This document shows positions 1-9,461 of a stretch of 36,594 nucleotides of DNA, piece by piece. Below the pieces are notes generated by a model. That model did not search any database. It was not told the DNA's origin and saw only the letters and a program-made list of their open reading frames with translations. Origin of the DNA: Candidatus Poribacteria bacterium (GTDB lineage: Bacteria; Poribacteria; WGA-4E; WGA-3G); contig PYJE01000183.1 of the NCBI GenBank assembly GCA_003635305.1, forward strand, positions 1-36,594, written 5' to 3'. A program made the translations under genes and the position numbers. Positions within the stretch are counted from its first letter, which is position 1, and every line of letters starts with the position of its first letter.

Positions 1-403
1 GCAGCGTAAGTTCTCCGAGCTGCGTCACCGGTGACATCAACGTCGCTGTCCACTTCTCAACGTCGACGTGCCATTCCGCGCGGCCGCCTTCGGGCATCTC
101 GGAAGCGACATAACCCGGGTCAAGGACATTCGGCGCGATGACGGTGGCAGTCCTCCCAATCTTACGGTTCGGAAGAATCCTGTCAAAGTGAACGGCTAGC
201 GTATCCCCCGGCTCCGCCGATTCAATATAGAACGGACCCGTCTGTGGGTTGCCTCCGGGCGTAACTTGCGTGTCTGTGGCATCGTAGCCGGCGTTGTCCA
301 CCGTTGTCGTGAAGACGGTATCGCCGCTCTTAATCTGCAGCACCGGCTCGTGCGCGCCGAGCGTGGTGTGATAATGTGTCGGTTGAAAATGATGAATAGC
401 CAT
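1..403 (-). CDS. Acetamidase/formamidase family protein, N-terminal part (runs off window start)
   Basis: Reverse-strand translation from ATG 403-401: MAIHHFQPTHYHTTLGAHEPVLQIKSGDTVFTTTVDNAGYDATDTQVTPGGNPQTGPFYIESAEPGDTLAVHFDRI...; FmdA/AmdA-like; AGGAGG-type RBS just upstream. Not in ORF track because it is partial. Confidence 0.88.
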   Translation of the reverse strand, partial: MAIHHFQPTHYHTTLGAHEPVLQIKSGDTVFTTTVDNAGYDATDTQVTPGGNPQTGPFYIESAEPGDTLAVHFDRILPNRKIGRTATVIAPNVLDPGYVASEMPEGGRAEWHVDVEKWTATLMSPVTQLGELTL

Positions 404-489
404 TTTAACCTCCTCGCGAAAAAACTTGAAAAATTCTCTTTTTCGTGATAAACTCAATTAAAATCGGCTGGACGCAAAATCCACACGTG

Positions 490-534
490 CCGGTAGGCGC
501 GCTTTCAAACCGCGCCTACGGGAGGCGTTCTGCG
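490..534. repeat. Family A dispersed palindromic repeat (cggtaggcgcg-ctttcaaa-ccgcgcctacgggaggcgttctgcg)
   Basis: Imperfect inverted repeat; same core recurs at 3714, 6988, 13363, 29172, 29984, 34533, 36256. Confidence 0.8.
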
Positions 535-578
535 TAAAGCCTGTTAACAATGAAAAATAGGAACTTGAAAGGATACCA

Positions 579-1988
579 ATGAACTTCAAACAGAGACTGA
601 TTGCGCTGTGCGTGTGGTTTATCCCGATTGCCTACGCGCACGCAGCACACAACTGGACAGAGCAGATCGCCGCCTTTAAACCGATGGTGGTTAACGTTGA
701 AACCTCCTCCGAAGTCGTCTTTGAGACAGAGACGAAAGGCACTAGTTTCGCCACCGGCTTCGTCGTTGACGCGGAACGCGGCATCATCGCGACAAATCGG
801 CATGTGACAGGCAGCAGCCCCGCCTATGTCAAAATCAATTTTCACGATGGCAGTTTCACCGAGGCGCGCATCCTCCACTACGATGCCACGCACGACTTCG
901 GGTTCTATCAAATCAATCCTGCCGAAGTTGACTTTGAACTCCAAGCCGTCAAACTTGGTGCTTGGGACAAACTCGCCCTCGGCGATGAACTTCTGCTCAT
1001 CGGCAATAACGATAAGGAGGAGTATTCCATTAAATTCGGCACGGTAGCCAACCTCAACGTCAACAAAGGCGATAGGCATTCCAGCTATATCCACACGACG
1101 TTCGACCGGACGGGCGGTTCCAGCGGCAGTCCGGTGTGGAATACGTCAGGAGAGGTAATCGCCATTCACGCGCGCGGCACGGATACCTCCAGTTTTGAAT
1201 TGCCGGTTGATTATCTCATTGATGCGCTGGAGTTCATTCGCAATGAGAAGCAGATTCAACGCGGCGAGATTGGCGTAGACCTGGAGCTTATCTCCATCGG
1301 CGAGGCGATTAAACACTTTAATTTTCCAGCGGCACTACGGAAGGAAATCGGCCCCTCCAAAGCCGGCACACCGAAGGTGATTCAGATTGAATCGATGGTC
1401 CCGCGGACAACGGGCGAGACGATGCTCCGCGCTTCTGACATTATCTATCGCATTAACGAGCAACTTATCAAGGATGCTCTCTACACGTTTGACGCTGTGC
1501 TGAATCAGCACGTTGGCAAAACGGTCAACTTGGACATCTATCGGAACGGCGAGAACCTCCGCCTTGACGTTCCTGTCGAAGACTTGGAGTTAAAAAAGGT
1601 TCGCCGATTCGTCAGGTTCGGCGGTGCGGTTTTCCATGATATTACCCCGCAACTGCGGCGGATGCTCTACCTAGAGGCAGACGGTGTCTATTTGCCGCAC
1701 GCTGTCGCCGGCAGTAGTTTCTCCCGCGTTGGCTTGCAGGAACGGAACGGTAACTCTAAAGTCGTCATTCTGAATATCAACGGCAAGCAGATTCGCAATT
1801 TAGACGACTTTATCGCGGCGTGCCAAACGATTTCCGATGGGCAGCACACCTACGTTGTCGTCCGCGATTTCAACCTGTTCGACAGTTCTCCAACGCCGAA
1901 GAGTTTGACGGTTAACCTCAAATTCGGTCCGCTGCAACAGTTTGAGTGGCATGCGGCCGCGTTGGATTGGGTGAACGTGCCGGAATAA
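579..1988 (+). CDS. Trypsin-like serine protease with PDZ-like region (HtrA/DegP-like), secreted
   Basis: Signal peptide MNFKQRLIALCVWFIPIAYAHA; ATNRHV, HDFGFYQI and GGSSGSPVWN triad motifs; C-terminal PDZ-like segment. Confidence 0.85.
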   Translation: MNFKQRLIALCVWFIPIAYAHAAHNWTEQIAAFKPMVVNVETSSEVVFETETKGTSFATGFVVDAERGIIATNRHVTGSSPAYVKINFHDGSFTEARILHYDATHDFGFYQINPAEVDFELQAVKLGAWDKLALGDELLLIGNNDKEEYSIKFGTVANLNVNKGDRHSSYIHTTFDRTGGSSGSPVWNTSGEVIAIHARGTDTSSFELPVDYLIDALEFIRNEKQIQRGEIGVDLELISIGEAIKHFNFPAALRKEIGPSKAGTPKVIQIESMVPRTTGETMLRASDIIYRINEQLIKDALYTFDAVLNQHVGKTVNLDIYRNGENLRLDVPVEDLELKKVRRFVRFGGAVFHDITPQLRRMLYLEADGVYLPHAVAGSSFSRVGLQERNGNSKVVILNINGKQIRNLDDFIAACQTISDGQHTYVVVRDFNLFDSSPTPKSLTVNLKFGPLQQFEWHAAALDWVNVPE

Positions 1989-2840
1989 CTAAAACCGCAG
2001 TTCCGCGGAGACGAAATCCGATACGAAACGCTTCTCGAAAATTCGGGCATAGTCAATGCGGATGCCTTTCCAAGCGATACCTATCCCGGCAGTGACATCG
2101 CCGTTTGAACTGCCGAGGCGAATGGGCAAATAGGGGAACGGATGCCATGCCGCACCGAGGTAAAGTTCCGGCGTTTCTCCCTCGGTGGAGAGCGCGACAT
2201 CCATTGAAAGTTCAAAACGTGCGGGGTGAAAAACCCCGACTTCCGACAGTGTATCGTCAGCGTAGCGGTACGCTGCGCCGAGTGTTATCCAGTGAAGGCC
2301 ATATCCCTCAAGGTTCTGCAAGAGACATCCGAGTTTGAAGTCTGCGCGCGGTTTCACTAGCACGCCGATGTCATAAGCCGTCTCGTAGCCGAAAAACTGA
2401 TACACGTCCGATGGATGCCGCCGCTTGAATTTGAGGCTCGCGCCGATAGCGGTGTAAGAACCGAGTTGACACGCAACGCCGTAGTAGTTAAAATCAGGAA
2501 CACCGCTGTCAACACCGAGGGCGATTTTGTTGCCCCAGAAGAGGCCATAGCCTCGGTAACTGTAGCCGATGCCCTTCGGATCGAAGCGGTAATCGCGCCT
2601 GTCATGGAATTTATTGACACCGAAGAGTTTCACGCCTTGCCACTGAATGAGCCCGGCGGGGTTCCAAAACCCGGCGGTGGCATCGTCTGCAACGGCGGTG
2701 AAGGCGTTGCCTCTTCCCAATGCCCGCGCGCCGACGTAGAGGGGGCGCGCCGATTCAAACGGCAATTTCTCTGCACCGTGCGCGGGAACTATCAGCCATA
2801 AGAGGCACACTGCCACCGTAAAAAGAGACGCGGTTTTCAT
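1989..2840 (-). CDS. PorV/PorQ-like (UPF0164-type) outer membrane beta-barrel protein
   Basis: Signal peptide MKTASLFTVAVCLLWLIVPAHGA then ARALGRGNAFTAVADDATAGFWNPAGL motif; start taken at internal ATG 2840 rather than ORF-track 3008. Confidence 0.75.
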   Translation of the reverse strand: MKTASLFTVAVCLLWLIVPAHGAEKLPFESARPLYVGARALGRGNAFTAVADDATAGFWNPAGLIQWQGVKLFGVNKFHDRRDYRFDPKGIGYSYRGYGLFWGNKIALGVDSGVPDFNYYGVACQLGSYTAIGASLKFKRRHPSDVYQFFGYETAYDIGVLVKPRADFKLGCLLQNLEGYGLHWITLGAAYRYADDTLSEVGVFHPARFELSMDVALSTEGETPELYLGAAWHPFPYLPIRLGSSNGDVTAGIGIAWKGIRIDYARIFEKRFVSDFVSAELRF

Positions 2841-2992
2841 ATTTTTGTCGTTCCTAGCGGTTGTTCGGCTGCTTCGTTTTAGAGACATCTGTCTTATCAA
2901 GTAGTCTTGACGTTGCCAAGGCGTGCAATTCTGGACTTGGTATGCTTGTTGGCTCCCCTTTCTTTTTAATGGATAAACGATTTTAGCACAAA

Positions 2993-3685
2993 ATGCACGA
3001 TAATTCAATTGGGACGCTTTATCTCGTCAGCACACCGCTCGGGAATTTAGAGGACATCACGCTGCGCGCCCTGCGTATCCTCAAGGAAGTTAACCTCATC
3101 GCCGCGGAGGATACGCGCAAGACACGCCGTTTGCTCACGCATTACGAGATTCAGACACCGATAACCAGTTATTTTGAAGGGAACCAGCAGACGAAGCGCG
3201 ATAAACTGTTGGCACGCTTGAAAGATGGCGAAACAATCGCGCTCGTTTCGGATGCGGGCACGCCGACTATTTCCGACCCGGGTTACCCACTCTTGCAAGG
3301 GTGCATCGCCGAAGGTATTCCCATCGTGCCGATTCCGGGTGCATCGGCGGTGATTACCGCGGCGGCGGTTTCCGGCTTGCCGTTACATAACTTTGCCTTT
3401 GAAGGCTTCCTCTCGCCAAAAGCGGGAAAACGGAAACGGCAATTAACTGAACTCAAAACCGAAAAAAGAACGTTAGTCCTGTTTGAATCACCGCATCGAC
3501 TTGTCCGTTTTCTGGAAGATCTTTTGGAAGTGATGGGTGAACGGGACATCGTCATCGCACGCGAATTGACGAAGCGGTTCGAGGAGATTAGCCGCGGCTG
3601 CGTCAGTGAAATGCTAGGAAAATTCCAGAACACCGCGCCTCGCGGCGAATTTACCATCGTGATTGCTCCAGAACGGAGGAGATAG
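2993..3685 (+). CDS. rsmI: 16S rRNA (cytidine1402-2'-O)-methyltransferase
   Basis: GTLYLVSTPLGNLEDITLRALRILKEVNLIAAEDTRKTRRLLTHY...ALVSDAGTPTISDPGYPL, characteristic RsmI. Confidence 0.95.
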   Translation: MHDNSIGTLYLVSTPLGNLEDITLRALRILKEVNLIAAEDTRKTRRLLTHYEIQTPITSYFEGNQQTKRDKLLARLKDGETIALVSDAGTPTISDPGYPLLQGCIAEGIPIVPIPGASAVITAAAVSGLPLHNFAFEGFLSPKAGKRKRQLTELKTEKRTLVLFESPHRLVRFLEDLLEVMGERDIVIARELTKRFEEISRGCVSEMLGKFQNTAPRGEFTIVIAPERRR

Positions 3686-3713
3686 GTGGACTTACGAAGT
3701 CCGGCAGCCTCAT

Positions 3714-3740
3714 CGGTAGGCGCGGTTTTCAACCGCGCTG
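3714..3740. repeat. Family A palindromic repeat (cggtaggcgcggttttcaaccgcgctg)
   Basis: Core matches other family A copies; sits between rsmI and the next gene. Confidence 0.8.
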
Positions 3741-3772
3741 GCAGCCGAGTAGAAGCAAATAGGAAACGAAAC

Positions 3773-4717
3773 ATGAATCTTGACGAAATTTTACACATAG
3801 CGGTTATCGGTGCCGGGCTCATGGGGCACGGCATCGCGCAGGAATTCGCAACCGCTGGCTATACCGTGCATCTGCACGACATAACCGACGAAAAACTTGC
3901 GACAGCGCGGGCGCAAATTGAGAAAAATTTGCACCTGCTCGCCGAAAATGGGATTATCACAGCGGAGAAAATCGCGCCAACGCTGCAGCGCATTCAGACT
4001 ACCACCGACTTAGCGGTGGTAACCGAAAACGCCGATTTTGTCGTAGAGGCGGTTACCGAGAATTTGCCGTTAAAACAGCAGATTTTCGCGGAACTGGACG
4101 CAATGTGCCAGCCGCACACAATTTTGGCGAGCAACACGACAGCCCTCATGCCGAGTCAAATCGGCGCGCAGGCGAAACGGCAAGATAAGATTCTTAACAC
4201 GCACTATTTTAATCCGCCGTATCTGATTCCGTTAGTGGAACTGATTCGGAGTCCCAAAACGTCCGATGAGACGGTTTCGGTGACAGCTGCACTCTTGTCG
4301 CGCGTGGGCAAAACGCCAGCGATTTTGGAGAGAGAATCTCTCGGTTTCGTCGGGCCTCGTTTGCAAGCCGCCTTAATTCGGGAGGCGATTTTCATCGTGG
4401 AGCAAGGCATTGCGAGCGCGGAAACCGTAGATATTGTCGTGCGGAATAGCTTCGGGAGGCGGCTGAGCGTCGCCGGTCCGTTTGAAGTCTTTGAGCTCGC
4501 CGGCTGGGATCTGGTGCTTGCCGCTTTTGAAGAACTCTATCGTGAGTTGAACAGTTCCACCGAAATCAATCCACTGCTCCGAGAGATGGTGGAGGCAGGC
4601 AAACTCGGTGTGAAATCCCAAGAAGGTTTCTACCAATGGGACGATGAAAACCTGCGAGCCCTGCGCGACAGGATGAACCGTGCGCTGATCCAACAGGCAA
4701 AAGCCGATTCAATTTAA
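3773..4717 (+). CDS. 3-hydroxyacyl-CoA dehydrogenase family protein
   Basis: MNLDEILHIAVIGAGLMGHGIAQEFATAGYTVHLHD Rossmann motif; ASNTTALMPSQIGA; HYFNPPYLIPLVELI; ATG 3773 preferred over GTG 3686. Confidence 0.9.
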   Translation: MNLDEILHIAVIGAGLMGHGIAQEFATAGYTVHLHDITDEKLATARAQIEKNLHLLAENGIITAEKIAPTLQRIQTTTDLAVVTENADFVVEAVTENLPLKQQIFAELDAMCQPHTILASNTTALMPSQIGAQAKRQDKILNTHYFNPPYLIPLVELIRSPKTSDETVSVTAALLSRVGKTPAILERESLGFVGPRLQAALIREAIFIVEQGIASAETVDIVVRNSFGRRLSVAGPFEVFELAGWDLVLAAFEELYRELNSSTEINPLLREMVEAGKLGVKSQEGFYQWDDENLRALRDRMNRALIQQAKADSI

Positions 4718-4794
4718 CTTGGAACTTTTCTACATCGCGGGTGTGGAATGTTGTTAGCTACGATTTTGGGCAATGTTTACCCGTTCGCGGTAAC

Positions 4795-6204
4795 ATGGGG
4801 GATTCTCAAATGGCTGACCCGAGAGAGGTATTTGACGATGCATTGTCCCATCTGGATTTCCTACAATCCGATGATTTTGAGGGGCAGTATTTCGACCGGA
4901 AAGAAGTCCGAGTTGAGACTCGGAACCAGATTAACACGTTAAAAGAGAGTATTCGGCGATGCATCTCTGCGTTCGCGAATAGCAACCGGGCAGGCGGCCT
5001 TTTGGTGCTCGGCATCGCCGACGATGGCACGCTTACCGGCACGCAGCACGTTGACGAACAAACGATGAACGGGCTCCTGCAGGCGTTGCATGATTTGGAC
5101 AATCATGCAACGGAGATGCAGGTTGTGGATGCGCCGGTTTTGGAGGGGAAGCGATTACATCTCTTCTACACGCATTGGACACAAGATGCCATCTGCGAAA
5201 CGCGCGCAGATTTCCCGCGCGCGTGGAGCCGGGTGGGAGCGCAGAGTCTCCCGCTGCGGCCGTTTTTACGCAATAGGCTACAACGGGATAAAGGGTTAAT
5301 TGATTTTGAAATGTTCTACTGCTGTCCCTACCGTGCGGAAGACTTGGATAAAGACGTGGTTGAGGAGTTTAAGGCCGCTTTCCTCGCCGAGAAAGCCGCA
5401 CAGTTTGATTATAGCACAGAGGAATTTCTCCTGAATATCGGAGCCATCATGACACATGAGGGCGGCTACGCGTTTACGAACGCGGGCTACCTCTTTTTCG
5501 CCGACTATCCGCGGCGGCGGCTACCGAGTGCATTCGTTAGAGTGCTGCGTTTTGAAGTTCCTGTCGAAGAGTGGCAAAACCGAGGGGCGACAACCTACGA
5601 TAAAGACTTTGATGGGCCTCTACCCACCCTCATTCGGAAACTGCGGACGTTTTTCAGAGATTCAGCCCTTTTCCGGACTATCATCAGGCGGAGTGATAAT
5701 GGGGGATTTATCGAAGACCCGGAATATCCGCTATTCGTGCTAGATGAGGCAGTTGTCAATGCCGCTATTCACAGAGACTATGGGGCCACCACCCCAATCC
5801 ACTATATTGCCTATAAAGATGGCTTGGTGGTGAAAAATCCTGGGAGCATTCCTCAGGATGTCCCACGGCGTTTCAGTCTTGCAGACACCCAACTCCCCTC
5901 TGTCTTGCGTAATTCGAGAATTGTTGCATGGATGCGCCTGATGAAGGATGAACGAGGGGAACCCCTAGTACGGGCCTTGAGTGAAGGCACGCGGAAAATG
6001 CGGGAAGAAATGGAGAAACTCGGCCTCCCGCCGCCTGTCTATGAAACGGATGCGGATACCACCTTAACACTCTATAACCAGTTTGAGGAACGCCTAGTTC
6101 CTCACGCGTATATTAATGCTGCGCGAGGCAAACCGCCGCAACGTCGGGGACAACTGACGAATGCCATGCGACTTATTGGGGAACGCATGGCAAGAATGGA
6201 TTAA
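4795..6204 (+). CDS. AlbA_2/Schlafen-like putative DNA-binding plus HATPase_c-like ATP-binding protein
   Basis: ISAFANSNRAGGLLVLGIADDGTLTG (AlbA_2-like) and DEAVVNAAIHRDY...IAYKDGLVVKNPGSIP; start 4795 or 4810 uncertain. Confidence 0.75.
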   Translation: MGDSQMADPREVFDDALSHLDFLQSDDFEGQYFDRKEVRVETRNQINTLKESIRRCISAFANSNRAGGLLVLGIADDGTLTGTQHVDEQTMNGLLQALHDLDNHATEMQVVDAPVLEGKRLHLFYTHWTQDAICETRADFPRAWSRVGAQSLPLRPFLRNRLQRDKGLIDFEMFYCCPYRAEDLDKDVVEEFKAAFLAEKAAQFDYSTEEFLLNIGAIMTHEGGYAFTNAGYLFFADYPRRRLPSAFVRVLRFEVPVEEWQNRGATTYDKDFDGPLPTLIRKLRTFFRDSALFRTIIRRSDNGGFIEDPEYPLFVLDEAVVNAAIHRDYGATTPIHYIAYKDGLVVKNPGSIPQDVPRRFSLADTQLPSVLRNSRIVAWMRLMKDERGEPLVRALSEGTRKMREEMEKLGLPPPVYETDADTTLTLYNQFEERLVPHAYINAARGKPPQRRGQLTNAMRLIGERMARMD

Positions 6205-6273
6205 CGAAGCCTGTGCCAAACGAAATCGATAGCGCGCGGTTGTCGTGTTCGGTAACGCGCGCCCTGATAAAGC

Positions 6274-6972
6274 ATGTTAAAAAAACTGCGCGAAAGTCCC
6301 AACTTTTTACGTAACCTTTTGATACTTCTCGCGGTGGCCGCCGTGCTGTTCTGGCTTGCTTTCAACCACAGAACCTTCTGGGGGTATCTGATACGGATGA
6401 GGGCCGCTTTTCAGAGCATGGAGACAGCGCGCGCGTATATTGAAAGTTTTGGTGCCTGGGGGCCTGCCATATCGGCGATGCTGATGGTTTTCCAGAGCGT
6501 CATCGCACCGCTACCGGCGTTCGTCATTACGTTCGCGAACGGCGCAATATTCGGCTTTTGGGGAGGCACACTTTTGTCGTGGAGCAGCTCCATGCTCGGT
6601 GCCGCTATCGCCTTCTATATTTCCCGCATTCTCGGGCCCAGCCGCGTCGAAAGGATGCTCGGACAACGCGCCGCTGAGAAGGCAGACCGGTTTTTTGAAA
6701 AATACGGCACCTATGCCATTCTCATTGCGCGTTTAGTCCCAGTCATCTCGTTCGATGCGGTTAGTTACGCAGCGGGATTGACGCGCATCAGGTTCATCGG
6801 ATTTTGGATAGCCACCGGGATTGGGCAGTTGCCAGCAACCCTCGTCTATTCTTATCTCGGCGAAAAGGCATCGGTGCATGTCAATTTGATGATGTGGGGT
6901 ATCGCGCTTGTAGTTGCAATTTCAATTGTCCTCTGGCTGATGAAAGCGCGAAAATCGGAAACGAATGGATAG
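6274..6972 (+). CDS. TVP38/TMEM64 (DedA/SNARE-associated) family membrane protein
   Basis: Multiple TM helices; FANGAIFGFWGGTLLSWSSSMLGAAIAFYISR and ARLVPVISFDAVSYAAGLTRIRF. Confidence 0.88.
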   Translation: MLKKLRESPNFLRNLLILLAVAAVLFWLAFNHRTFWGYLIRMRAAFQSMETARAYIESFGAWGPAISAMLMVFQSVIAPLPAFVITFANGAIFGFWGGTLLSWSSSMLGAAIAFYISRILGPSRVERMLGQRAAEKADRFFEKYGTYAILIARLVPVISFDAVSYAAGLTRIRFIGFWIATGIGQLPATLVYSYLGEKASVHVNLMMWGIALVVAISIVLWLMKARKSETNG

Positions 6973-6987
6973 CGTGCTGAAACCTCC

Positions 6988-7013
6988 CGGTAGACACGGT
7001 TTCAAACCGCGCG
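6988..7013. repeat. Family A palindromic repeat (cggtagacacggtttcaaaccgcgcg)
   Basis: Matches family A core. Confidence 0.75.
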
Positions 7014-7041
7014 CATTGGATGAAATAAAGGAGAATTCAAC

Positions 7042-8016
7042 ATGATTCGGATAGGTGTCATCGGTGTTGGGGGGATGGGCAGCTCACATTGCAACTCACT
7101 CCCGAACGTTGAGAATTGTGAATTTGTCGGTGTCGCTGACTTACGGTTGGAAGCGGCGCAAGCCATCGCGGAGAAATACGAGATTCGCGCGTTCCGCGAC
7201 TATCAGGAATTGCTAGAGATTGTCGACGGTGTCGTCGTTGCAACGCCGCCTGTAGCGCATACAGAAGTAGTCATCGCCGCGGCGCGGGCGGGTGTGCATG
7301 CGTTCTGCGAGAAACCGCTCTCCTTGACGCTCGCCGAAGCCGACGCGATGATTGACGCGGCAGACGCGGCAGGCACGCATCTGATGGTGGGACAAGTGCT
7401 ACGCTTCTATCCTGTCCACGTCCTCGGCAAACACCTCATCGATGCAGGCGAAATCGGCGACATCGTCTATATTGAGACAGATTACACGGGGCCTTACAAT
7501 GCGCCGCGCACTCGGCCCGCTAGTTGGTATGGCACCGTCGGCGGCTTGCTAGAGAACGGCATCCACAAGTCAGATTTGATTAACTGGTTCGGCGGCACTG
7601 CGCTCACCGTCGCAGCGGAGGTAGGCAGCTTCTCCGGGCATGACGATTGGGAGGACTACACCGTCTCTCTCATCCGTTACGATTCGGGTGCGGTGGGGAT
7701 TCTGCGATGGGGTGGCTTCCTCGGCGCGCGCGGCACGAACGAGACTATTATTGACGGTTCAAAGGGCTCTCTCCGTTTAGATATGCGGGAAGATATCGCC
7801 TATCTCAAGAAACTAGGAAACTCCGGCTGGGAGAAAATCGTTCCAGCCCGTTCCGGTCCGCGCGGTGTCGTTGGCGAGTTGACGCATTTTGTCGACTGCA
7901 TCCGCGATGACAAACCACCGCTCATCGATGGCAGAGGCGGCAGGCACGCGGTTGAGGTAGTATTAGCAACCTATCAATCGGCGCGGGAAAAAACGAAGGT
8001 TGCGCTGCCGATGTAG
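7042..8016 (+). CDS. Gfo/Idh/MocA family oxidoreductase
   Basis: MIRIGVIGVGGMGSSHCNSL; HAFCEKPLSLTLAEADAMI; MVGQVLRFYPVH. Confidence 0.93.
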   Translation: MIRIGVIGVGGMGSSHCNSLPNVENCEFVGVADLRLEAAQAIAEKYEIRAFRDYQELLEIVDGVVVATPPVAHTEVVIAAARAGVHAFCEKPLSLTLAEADAMIDAADAAGTHLMVGQVLRFYPVHVLGKHLIDAGEIGDIVYIETDYTGPYNAPRTRPASWYGTVGGLLENGIHKSDLINWFGGTALTVAAEVGSFSGHDDWEDYTVSLIRYDSGAVGILRWGGFLGARGTNETIIDGSKGSLRLDMREDIAYLKKLGNSGWEKIVPARSGPRGVVGELTHFVDCIRDDKPPLIDGRGGRHAVEVVLATYQSAREKTKVALPM

Positions 8017-8167
8017 TGCGCTTCATGCCAGCCATCCGCTCATGTTCTTCTTGGCACTTAACATCGTCCTGCTCTCCAGATTCGGACTGTTTCTCAAGCA
8101 TGCCAAAAACAACTGAGCCGCGCATCGCTAGTCCGTGCGGGTATAGCAGTCGTTGCGTTGATTCTCA

Positions 8168-8527
8168 TTAAAACGTAATCGTTCTGTTTGCATAATACCC
8201 CAGAAACGCCATATCCCGCAATCCTCGGAAAAGTAGGCGGCGCGCGCCGAAACGGCTCGCCGCCCACGTTTCAATATAGCGCGCCGCATCGAGAGAAGAG
8301 AGACGCGTGAAACGGCACGGCTTTAAAATAAAAAGAAGCGGACTCCACTCAAACAGAAACAGGCCGCAACGGAGCTGCACCTGCAACGCCTTCGGCAGCT
8401 GCAAGACGAACGCGTCAATTGCTTCAAGCGGTTCATCTAACGTCGCGTCGCGTGCAACACCTACCATCTCCGCGCACACGGATTTTAAAATGCGGCGTTC
8501 AGTTCGGCTAAAAAAGTAGGTTTTCAT
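8168..8527 (-). CDS. Conserved hypothetical protein (119 aa)
   Basis: ORF abuts downstream end of the isomerase gene on the same strand; composition protein-like; no confident family. Confidence 0.55.
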   Translation of the reverse strand: MKTYFFSRTERRILKSVCAEMVGVARDATLDEPLEAIDAFVLQLPKALQVQLRCGLFLFEWSPLLFILKPCRFTRLSSLDAARYIETWAASRFGARRLLFRGLRDMAFLGYYANRTITF

Positions 8528-8530
8528 GCG

Positions 8531-9457
8531 TTAGGACAGATAGGTTTGGCAGAATTCGCGCGCTTCCCGCACCGCTCGCGCTTCGCCGTGTTGAATCTCC
8601 AACACTTTCACGACATCTGCCGGCACTTGTGCGAACACTTCATCCCAATCTAAGTCTCCCGTGCCGGGCAGATGATACGCCTCAATCCCTTGCAAGTCGT
8701 GCAGATTCACGCCGATAAGATGCGCCGCGTATGCCTCCAGCCAGGATGCTGCGCGGCACAAACCGAGGCATTCCTGCATCGCGGCGTGTGCCACATCGTG
8801 CCAATAGCGCATCGGACTGCCGTAGAACTCCTGAAAAAACAGTCCCACTTCGTCAAAATTCGGAATTTGATAATAGCGCGGGCGATTTTCAATGGCAATG
8901 TGGAGGTGCATCCGCAAGGCGCGTTCATTCAATTCGTCTAGGCTTCGGAAGACAGCGTCGCGATGCTTCGCCTGCTTCCGCTTTCGCCATTCTGTCGCCT
9001 CGGTTACCTTTTTGCTGAACGCCTCAAACTCGCGTTCACCATAATCGTAAAGGGCTTCCAGCAGATAACTTCTGTCGTAGGTATCCACTTCGCCGAGGTG
9101 TAGCACGACTATCGGCACTTCCAATTCAACGGCGAGTTCCATCGTTCGCACAGTCCGACGGATTGCTTCCTTTCGTTCATCGGTGTTAAGACTGGCGAGG
9201 TGAACCAGCTCGTGCCGCCTGCTTCCCGGCGCGCGATTCCCTGGTGTGGGTGGCTGCGATAGGTTTGGACTCGGACAGAAATTATGGATAGAACAAGGCG
9301 GCTTTTCGCGGAGAAGCGGCTTGAGCTGCTCAACCTGCTCATGCGTCAGGTGTTGGCTGAGTTCAATCGTCTCAAAACCGAGTGCCTTCAGTTCGTCAAA
9401 CAGTGCCGCGCCATCGGGTTGTTTTAAAGCGTTCCAGAGTGTTGAAATGGCTAACAT
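8531..9457 (-). CDS. Sugar phosphate isomerase/epimerase (xylose isomerase-like TIM barrel)
   Basis: VPIVVLHLGEVDTYD, IAIENRPRYYQIPNFDEV, HDVAHAAMQ, HLIGVNLHDLQGIEAYHLPGTGDLDWDEVF. Confidence 0.87.
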   Translation of the reverse strand: MLAISTLWNALKQPDGAALFDELKALGFETIELSQHLTHEQVEQLKPLLREKPPCSIHNFCPSPNLSQPPTPGNRAPGSRRHELVHLASLNTDERKEAIRRTVRTMELAVELEVPIVVLHLGEVDTYDRSYLLEALYDYGEREFEAFSKKVTEATEWRKRKQAKHRDAVFRSLDELNERALRMHLHIAIENRPRYYQIPNFDEVGLFFQEFYGSPMRYWHDVAHAAMQECLGLCRAASWLEAYAAHLIGVNLHDLQGIEAYHLPGTGDLDWDEVFAQVPADVVKVLEIQHGEARAVREAREFCQTYLS

Positions 9458-9461
9458 GTTT

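Noticed and set aside
516-1094. 192-aa minus-strand ORF antisense to the protease
   Set aside because: Overlaps a strongly supported CDS; no recognisable family, consistent with antisense ORFs in GC-rich coding DNA.
3600-3685. RsmI seems short at its C-terminus (230 aa)
   Set aside because: The methyltransferase domain is complete and the C-terminal extension is variable among RsmI proteins; not clear evidence of truncation.
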